Assembly (NCBI GenBank): GCA_002708345.1
Contig: PANG01000029.1
Coordinates: forward strand, 1 to 5,665
DNA length: 5,665 bases
Reading direction: 5' to 3'
From: Planctomycetaceae bacterium
GTDB lineage: Bacteria > Planctomycetota > Planctomycetia > Pirellulales > Pirellulaceae
In this document: positions 1 through 4,387 of the stretch, in pieces
Position numbering within the stretch: the first letter of the stretch is position 1
Layout: each line of letters begins with the position of its first letter
Position numbers and translations under genes: made by a program
Notes under the pieces: model-generated
The model's database searches: none
What the model was told of the DNA's origin: nothing
What the model saw: only the letters and a program-made list of their open reading frames with translations

Positions 1-140
1 CAGCGAACATGTTGTTATTGTAGCACCCGCTTTCTCCACATCTCGCAGGAATGGTCAATTGGCGACATTAGAGTCGAACTTTCAGCGGTCCAGCTGTTAC
101 AGGTCGACTAGTTTACCGCACCGGAAAATTTACCGGATCA

Positions 141-175
141 GGACAGTTGATTCGTGTTGTCACGACTTCCTGTCC
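141..175. other. Two-part stem-loop in the upstream region
   Basis: GGACAG (141-146) pairs with CTGTCC (170-175), and inside it TCGTG (152-156) pairs with CACGA (161-165) around the loop TTGT. An asymmetric internal loop of five and four bases separates the two stems. No T-run follows, so it does not look like an intrinsic terminator. It could be a structured leader, a protein-binding site or chance. Confidence 0.25.
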
Positions 176-433
176 AGTTGATCCCGATGGCCCACCTCGT
201 CCATGATGCGAAGGCCACTCCCTGGTACCCTCCAGAACCTTTTATTGCCGTTTGTTTCCTGGCAAAAATGTCCTGCTGCCGTCATTCACAAGCAACCACG
301 ACAGGTACCAACTTGCGAGTTGATTTAATTGTAGCTCCAGCATTTGACCGGTCTAGCCTCTAATTCTCTTGAAATGAGGGATTCTCACGGTGGGCTGCCA
401 GCGGTGAATTGGGCCTGGATTGTTGCCCCCTCT

Positions 434-449
434 GGCGATTTCGATCGCT
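434..449. other. Short hairpin with TTCG loop
   Basis: GCGAT (435-439) and ATCGC (444-448) pair around TTCG, and G434 and T449 can add a wobble pair. UUCG is a stable RNA tetraloop, but here it is closed by U-A instead of the C-G pair that gives the greatest stability. The hairpin lies directly before the candidate -35 box of the dehydrogenase promoter. It has no following T-run. It could end a transcript, bind a regulator, or be chance. Confidence 0.2.
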
Positions 450-477
450 TGTGACATCCCGGGTCCGGCATTAGCAT
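449..477 (+). promoter_or_regulatory. Weak sigma70-like promoter candidate for the dehydrogenase unit
   Basis: TTGTGA (449-454) and TAGCAT (472-477) are 17 bases apart, each matching four of six consensus positions. Transcription would begin near 484, giving a leader of about 38 bases before ATG 522. Spacing and position are good but the box matches are modest, so this is a candidate only. Confidence 0.22.
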
Positions 478-521
478 ACGATTCTTGGCCTGTACTCCAC
501 GCCTCTTTTGCGATTAATGCC

Positions 522-1316
522 ATGTCGAGTAAACAACTGGAAGGATGCGTCGCTGTCATTACCGGCGCCAGCCTGGGGATTGGCCGCAGCACGGCCATTG
601 CCATGGGGCGTGCCGGTGCGAACGTGGTCGTCAATTACCGCTCGAGCGAGAAAGAGGCACAACAGGTTGTCGACGTGATTTGCGAGTCCGGCGCAGCGGC
701 CATCAAGGTGCAGGCAGACGTTGCAGAGCAGTCCGCTGTGGAACACCTGGTAGAGTCCGCGGTGACTGAATTCGGGCGGCTTGATATTGCTGTCAGCAAT
801 GCTGCATACAGCGACCGGGAGCTCTATTACGAAGCGGATATGGAGGGTTTTCGCCGCACTGTCGACGTGACCATGTGGGGTGCTTTTTACCTGATGCGTG
901 CAGCCAGCCAGCAGATGATCAAACAGGGCGAGGGTGGCCAGATAACGCTTGTCAGTTCTCCTCATGCATTTATCCCCGCCCCACGGGCGATGGCGTACAA
1001 CATGTCCAAGGCGGCACTGGAACACATGGCTCGAACAGCAGCGATCGAGGCGGCAGAGCACCGGGTGAGAATCAACATGATCCAGCCGGGCTGGATCGAT
1101 ACTCCCGGGGAACGCAAGTTTGCCAGCGAAGAAACGCTCCAGAAGGCAGGGCCCAAGATACCCCTGGGGAGACTCGGCAATCCTGATGAAATTGCTGAGG
1201 CAATTCTCTTTCTGAGTGACCCCAGGCATGACTACATGACCGGTGCCACACTACTTGTCGATGGCGGTATCAGCCTTCCCTGGTGGGCCAACCGGGGATC
1301 CGCAGCTCCGGAATAA
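522..1316 (+). CDS. Short-chain dehydrogenase/reductase (SDR family oxidoreductase)
   Basis: A complete 264-aa classical SDR, the usual length, with one Rossmann domain acting in the cytosol. Visible motifs are the cofactor-binding TGASLGIG (residues 14-21), SNAA (92-95) in place of the usual NNAG, catalytic Ser146 in LVSSPHAF, and Tyr159/Lys163 in YNMSK. The C-terminal YMTGATLLVDGG (238-249) is also family-typical. Arg40 after the second beta strand (NYRSSEKEA) is the kind of residue that favours NADP(H), as in glucose-1-dehydrogenase or FabG-like enzymes. The structural Asn of the SDR tetrad appears to be Thr117 (DVTMWGAF). ATG 522 was chosen because the SDR fold begins right after it; the frame is open back to a TTG at 420, but those 34 residues fit no SDR. 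No clear Shine-Dalgarno precedes ATG 522. The substrate cannot be told. It is followed after 37 bases by a membrane protein gene and is probably co-transcribed with it. Confidence 0.93.
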   Translation: MSSKQLEGCVAVITGASLGIGRSTAIAMGRAGANVVVNYRSSEKEAQQVVDVICESGAAAIKVQADVAEQSAVEHLVESAVTEFGRLDIAVSNAAYSDRELYYEADMEGFRRTVDVTMWGAFYLMRAASQQMIKQGEGGQITLVSSPHAFIPAPRAMAYNMSKAALEHMARTAAIEAAEHRVRINMIQPGWIDTPGERKFASEETLQKAGPKIPLGRLGNPDEIAEAILFLSDPRHDYMTGATLLVDGGISLPWWANRGSAAPE

Positions 1317-1333
1317 AGTGTTGAGACCGAGTC

Positions 1334-1339
1334 GAGGAG
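1334..1339 (+). promoter_or_regulatory. Ribosome-binding site for the zinc-ribbon membrane protein
   Basis: GAGGAG lies 14 bases before ATG 1354. The spacing is longer than ideal, but this is the only purine-rich match in the 37-base gap. It supports the start MTYLLPC over the in-frame upstream ATG at 1243 inside the dehydrogenase gene, and over GTG 1318 and TTG 1321, which lie before the site. Confidence 0.4.
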
Positions 1340-1353
1340 TTAGAATCAAGTTC

Positions 1354-1917
1354 ATGACATACCTACTTCCCTGTACAAGTTGCCAGCAGTCGATCCCGGT
1401 GGAAGCTGTCCAGGCAGGTGATGTTGTCAGCTGTGAATGTGGTGCCGAGGTGGCAGTCCCCACACTTCGGGAGATCCGTCGCCTGCTGGTAGTAGAGGAA
1501 GGCCAGGAGGCAGGATCACCACCGGATGGGAGTCCGGCAGCAGTGACCAGCTGGAGCAAGTTGCAACGCTACCTGTTTGCCACCGGTTTTCTCTGTGCCG
1601 CCGTTTCTGCCGGGCTGGCAGTTTCTGCCTACCGTTCCGCTTCCGATATCCAGTACCAGGAAGTTGCCAAACTTGACCAGCGTGCCGGGGAGCAGATGAT
1701 TGAGGCACTTACCCCGGTCGGTGCCTACGAGGCCTGGAAGATGTTGCAGGCCAGGGGCATCGGTGATCAGCTGAAACCCGATTACGTGATCAACCAGGAG
1801 AAGAAAGAAAAATTCCTGGGGAAGGCACGGGTTTGCCTCTACACACTCGCCCTTGGAATTCTAGTAATGGGAATTGGCGTTTTCGTCCACAGGCCTCGGT
1901 ATCAACCACTCTCCTGA
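1354..1917 (+). CDS. Membrane-anchored zinc-ribbon-like protein of unknown function
   Basis: A 187-aa protein I do not recognise as a named family. The N-terminus holds a compact Cys cluster, Cys7-x2-Cys10 and Cys27-x-Cys29-Gly, resembling a small zinc ribbon or rubredoxin-like knuckle. A charged and Pro/Gly-rich linker follows (about 45-66). Two hydrophobic helices are clear, about 74-93 and 161-178, separated by a hydrophilic stretch of about 67 residues rich in charged and Gln residues, with Lys/Arg clusters just before the second helix. The simplest topology puts the zinc ribbon and the short C-terminus in the cytoplasm and the central loop outside the inner membrane. Planctomycetes encode many small proteins that join an N-terminal zinc ribbon to transmembrane segments, mostly uncharacterised. 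ATG 1354 is preferred because the Cys motif begins within seven residues and a GAGGAG lies upstream. It probably shares a transcript with the dehydrogenase. A role in sensing or protein interaction is conceivable but not shown. Confidence 0.8.
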   Translation: MTYLLPCTSCQQSIPVEAVQAGDVVSCECGAEVAVPTLREIRRLLVVEEGQEAGSPPDGSPAAVTSWSKLQRYLFATGFLCAAVSAGLAVSAYRSASDIQYQEVAKLDQRAGEQMIEALTPVGAYEAWKMLQARGIGDQLKPDYVINQEKKEKFLGKARVCLYTLALGILVMGIGVFVHRPRYQPLS

Positions 1918-1927
1918 CCCTCCTCCC

Positions 1928-1961
1928 GGTGGACTTTTTTGTTCACCCCTCGAAGGGTTTT
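1928..1961 (+). terminator. Possible terminator: two overlapping hairpins followed by T4
   Basis: GGTGGAC (1928-1934) pairs with GTTCACC (1941-1947), seven pairs including one G-U, around a loop of six T. Next to it CCCT (1947-1950) pairs with AGGG (1954-1957) around CGA, followed by TTTT (1958-1961). They share base 1947. The position, 10 bases after the stop of the zinc-ribbon gene and before a new promoter, suits a transcription end. The T-tract is short and the final stem is only four pairs, so efficiency is doubtful. Confidence 0.35.
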
Positions 1962-1969
1962 GCATTTCG

Positions 1970-1998
1970 TTGACGCTTGCCCTGCTATCGTTCACAAT
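1970..1998 (+). promoter_or_regulatory. Sigma70-like promoter for the PPC/DUF1549 unit
   Basis: TTGACG (1970-1975) matches five of six -35 positions. CACAAT (1993-1998) matches four of six -10 positions including the important A at position 2 and final T. The spacer is exactly 17 bases. Transcription would start near 2005, leaving a leader of about 37 bases that contains the GAAGGA ribosome site. This is the best promoter seen in the window and suggests that the two exported proteins form a unit separate from the upstream pair. Confidence 0.5.
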
Positions 1999-2026
1999 AA
2001 GGATCCCCGTGGACCCTCCTGCAGTT

Positions 2027-2032
2027 GAAGGA
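2027..2032 (+). promoter_or_regulatory. Ribosome-binding site for the PPC-domain protein
   Basis: GAAGGA with a nine-base spacer precedes ATG 2042. It decides the start: the frame is open back to 1874 (overlapping the previous gene) and has an in-frame GTG at 2009, but only ATG 2042 has both this site and a signal peptide directly after it. Confidence 0.65.
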
Positions 2033-2041
2033 ATTCCTGCC

Positions 2042-4345
2042 ATGCGTCGTCTTCCGACTTTTCTCATGAGTATGCTGGCCGTGGGATTCTTGCCTGCTGT
2101 GGCGGTTGCACAGCCCTCGATCAGCTCACTGACTCCTGCCGCTATCCCGCCAGGAAAGACCACGGAAGTCACGATCCATGGCGCCAAGCTTGAACGTCCC
2201 CTGCAGGTCTGGACCAGCTTCCCTGCCGAGGTGGAACTGGTTGCTCCGGCGAACGAAGAAGAAGCAAAAAAAGTGGATGCCGTGCGCTGCAAAATCACAC
2301 CGGCAGCCGGTGTTGCTGTCGGGGTCGCAGGGATTGCAGTGGGAAACAAGTCAGCCGCCTCTGGGATCTACTTCTTTACCATCGATGACCTGCCAGTCGT
2401 CAGCGACAGTGGTGATAACCACACGGCGGAAAAAGCCCAACTGGTGGAGTTGCCGGCGGGAGTGCATGGAACGATTGACGGTTCCCAGCGTGATTACTAT
2501 GCCTTTGAAGCAACCAAGGGACAGCGGGTGGCCGTGGAAGTTGTCGCCAGTCGACTTGGGTCGACCATGGACCCGGTGGTCCGATTGCTTGACAGCCAGG
2601 GGAATGAACTGACGATGGCGGATGATAACGAGGGAATCGGGGCAGATTGCCGATTCTCGAGTACGTTTGAGCAGGAGGGCCGCTATGTCGTCGAAGTGGC
2701 GGACAACAAGTTCCAGGGAGGGCTGCGATATAGCCTGCGGCTGGGTGACTTTCCTATCGTCACGGCCCCCTACCCACTCGGCGCACAGCGAGGCGCAACT
2801 GTGGAACTCGGTTTCCTTGGCCAGGACCAGGGAGAAGTGCAGTCGCTGGAGGTGTCCATTCCTGCAGACCTGCCAAGCGAACGACTTGCTGTCGGTGCCC
2901 GTTTTCCAGGTGGTGCCTCTTCCGCGATGACGATCATTGCCGTGGACACGCTGGCGGAACAGGTGGAGGCGGAACCGAATGATGGCCCGGAACAGGGGAC
3001 CGAGATTTCCTTCCCTGGTGCCGTCAGTGGCGGACTTCCCCAGGCTGGTGACAAGGACCATTATTCATTCAATGCGACCAAGGGGCAGGTGCTCAATTTC
3101 CGATCCCTCTCGCGGAGCCTGGGTTCGGCTGCCTATCTTCAGTTGCGAGTTCTGAATGGGGAGGGGGGCCAGGTTGCCACGACCAGCGTGAGTGATGCGG
3201 CCGAGCTTTCATTACGTTACACGATTCCGGACGATGGAAAATACGTGCTGGTGGTCGATGACCTGCTTCGCCGCGGTGGCCCGGACTTTGTTTACCGGGT
3301 GGCGGTGACGCTTGGTAATTCTTTTAGCCTGACCCTGAAGAATGACAAGGCAACCGTAAACCAGTTTATCGTGGGCAAGGGTAACGGGGCTTTTGCTTTC
3401 CCTGTTACCGTTGGTCGCACTGGCTACGACGGTCCAATCACGGTTTCCCTGGAGCCGGCCCTGGAGGGTGTGCAGATCTGGAATGGTGTGATTGCTGAGA
3501 AGGCCAAGGAAGCTCGCCCGATCGTGGTCATCCCCAGTGGGCTGGAGGAAGGCGACTTACGAATGTTGCGGATCGTCGGTACAGCGACAGTGGATGGGGT
3601 CGAACAAAGAGTGGTGATGCGGAGTGAGGCCTGGTTGCGAACCAAGCACCCGGCAATGCTCTACCCCCCCGCCTGGTACGACGGCTTGCTGTCGATCGGC
3701 ACCTCGGCACCGGTGGATCCGTTCTATGATTTCAAGGCTCCAGCTGAAACAGTCACTTTTGCTCGCCAGGTGGGACAGGTGAACTGGCCGCTGACCCTGG
3801 AAAGAAAACACAAGGATTTCAAGGCAGGGATTAACCTCTTTTTCCAGCAGCTGCCAGAAGGCTTTACAGCCAGCGTCAAGGCGGACAAGGATATCTACAC
3901 GGTGACCCTTAACGGTCCAGCCGACGCCGCGGCAGGAGATCTCAGTTTCCGGATCGCCAGTTTTGGCGAGTTCAATGGCAAGGGGCAGACTATTTTCCGC
4001 GATGTGCCAATCAAGGTGGTGGAGCCGATCTCGGTCAAGCTGACTCCGGTCGGTGCCTTGCTGGTCGGGCAGAAACAGAAAATCAAGATCGAGATTACCC
4101 GGGCCGCAGGCTCGGAACCTGAGGATGTGACGCTCAGCTGGACCAGCCTGCCAGCAGGTGTTAGCGGGGATGAAACGATCACGATTGCCAAGGATAAGTC
4201 GGAAGTGGAAGTGGAACTGGCAGCTGCAGCCGATGCAGCGGTTGTCGTCTTTGAGAAATTGACGGCCCAGGTCAAGACGACTTATGCCGGCAAAGAAGTG
4301 ACCGCTGGCAGCCCGGCGGTGAAACTGGAAGTAAAACAACCCTGA
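2042..4345 (+). CDS. Secreted protein with two PPC domains and Ig-like repeats
   Basis: A 767-aa exported protein. Residues 1-23 form a signal peptide (MRR, hydrophobic core, AVA cleaved before Gln24). About 24-112 resemble an IPT/TIG-like beta sandwich (SLTPAAIPPGKTTEVTIHGAKL). Two bacterial pre-peptidase C-terminal (PPC) domains follow, about 138-236 and 309-424. They share a D-(Y/H)-Y-x-F-x-A-T-K-G-Q core (DYYAFEATKGQ, DHYSFNATKGQ), and the second starts with the typical EPND. Residues 430-767 are beta-rich and appear to contain three diverged repeats (about 453-533, 582-659, 681-764), possibly Ig-like. There are only two cysteines in the mature chain (83, 203), no catalytic motif and no transmembrane anchor. 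PPC domains usually accompany secreted proteases or act as binding modules; here no protease is fused, so a structural or binding role in periplasm or cell surface is inferred. The DUF1549-type gene starts about 40 bases downstream and is likely co-transcribed. Confidence 0.9.
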   Translation: MRRLPTFLMSMLAVGFLPAVAVAQPSISSLTPAAIPPGKTTEVTIHGAKLERPLQVWTSFPAEVELVAPANEEEAKKVDAVRCKITPAAGVAVGVAGIAVGNKSAASGIYFFTIDDLPVVSDSGDNHTAEKAQLVELPAGVHGTIDGSQRDYYAFEATKGQRVAVEVVASRLGSTMDPVVRLLDSQGNELTMADDNEGIGADCRFSSTFEQEGRYVVEVADNKFQGGLRYSLRLGDFPIVTAPYPLGAQRGATVELGFLGQDQGEVQSLEVSIPADLPSERLAVGARFPGGASSAMTIIAVDTLAEQVEAEPNDGPEQGTEISFPGAVSGGLPQAGDKDHYSFNATKGQVLNFRSLSRSLGSAAYLQLRVLNGEGGQVATTSVSDAAELSLRYTIPDDGKYVLVVDDLLRRGGPDFVYRVAVTLGNSFSLTLKNDKATVNQFIVGKGNGAFAFPVTVGRTGYDGPITVSLEPALEGVQIWNGVIAEKAKEARPIVVIPSGLEEGDLRMLRIVGTATVDGVEQRVVMRSEAWLRTKHPAMLYPPAWYDGLLSIGTSAPVDPFYDFKAPAETVTFARQVGQVNWPLTLERKHKDFKAGINLFFQQLPEGFTASVKADKDIYTVTLNGPADAAAGDLSFRIASFGEFNGKGQTIFRDVPIKVVEPISVKLTPVGALLVGQKQKIKIEITRAAGSEPEDVTLSWTSLPAGVSGDETITIAKDKSEVEVELAAAADAAVVVFEKLTAQVKTTYAGKEVTAGSPAVKLEVKQP

Positions 4346-4354
4346 GAGAATTCC

Positions 4355-4371
4355 TTTCCTGATTCAGGAAA
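4355..4371. promoter_or_regulatory. 17-base perfect palindrome between the PPC and DUF1549 genes
   Basis: TTTCCTGA (4355-4362) and TCAGGAAA (4364-4371) are exact inverted repeats around one T. As RNA it gives a stem of about seven pairs with a three-base loop. The right arm contains AGGAA, a potential ribosome site for ATG 4382, which the stem would hide. As DNA it could be an operator for a dimeric regulator. There is no T-run after it, so it is unlikely to be a terminator and may instead tune expression between the two genes or stabilise the upstream mRNA. Confidence 0.45.
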
Positions 4372-4376
4372 TAAAT

Positions 4377-4382
4377 AAAGGA
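4377..4382 (+). promoter_or_regulatory. Ribosome-binding site for the DUF1549-type protein
   Basis: AAAGGA with a five-base spacer precedes ATG 4388. The competing AGGAA at 4366-4370 serves ATG 4382 less well, with a spacer of about 11 bases, and lies in the palindrome arm. This favours 4388, two codons shorter, though both starts give the same signal peptide. Confidence 0.5.
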
Positions 4383-4387
4383 TGACC

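Larger units (their letters stand above)
1..521. other. Intergenic region without a convincing gene
   Basis: No open frame here has a ribosome-binding site, a recognisable domain or codon use like the downstream genes, and by eye it is more AT-rich than they are. It carries an imperfect 16-base palindrome (121-136, CCGG arms around AAATTT), a two-part hairpin (141-175), an 8-base palindrome GACCGGTC (346-353), a small UUCG-loop hairpin (434-449) and a weak promoter candidate (449-477). At the left edge the minus strand shows TACAAT (22 to 17), six bases, then ATG (10 to 8), so the region could separate two divergent genes. It most likely holds the control region of the dehydrogenase gene, but no single element is proven. 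Confidence 0.6.

Noticed and set aside
2..181. 59-codon + strand frame open from the left edge to TGA 179-181
   Set aside because: Could be the tail of an upstream gene, but its second half is rich in Arg/Ser with no known pattern and I recognise no family. Not supported enough to annotate.
154..363. 69-codon + strand frame starting at GTG
   Set aside because: No ribosome-binding site, no recognisable domain or hydrophobic pattern, atypical composition; its start lies inside a stem-loop. Most likely chance.
420..521. N-terminal extension of the SDR from TTG 420
   Set aside because: The 34 extra residues match nothing typical of SDRs, which start just before the first beta strand, as from ATG 522.
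471..1229. 252-codon minus-strand frame
   Set aside because: Lies antisense to the SDR gene, whose cofactor and catalytic motifs are clear; its translation is rich in His/Cys/Arg as expected of a shadow frame.
1243..1353. Earlier in-frame start of the zinc-ribbon gene overlapping the SDR gene
   Set aside because: The overlap would cover 74 bases of the SDR end and add 37 residues with no domain; ATG 1354 has a GAGGAG upstream and starts directly at the Cys cluster.
2266..2272. Run of seven A read as GCA AAA AAA, a possible -1 slippery heptamer
   Set aside because: The zero frame continues through both PPC domains without a break, and the -1 frame stops about 38 codons later without recognisable content. 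Probably just an Ala-Lys-Lys codon run.
2351..3061. 236-codon minus-strand frame, and others antisense within 2042-4345 (for example 3557-4339)
   Set aside because: Antisense shadows of the PPC-domain gene, with no recognisable protein features.
3664..3670. Run of seven C as a possible frameshift or sequencing error
   Set aside because: The reading frame is consistent on both sides and the protein repeats continue, so there is no sign of a shift.
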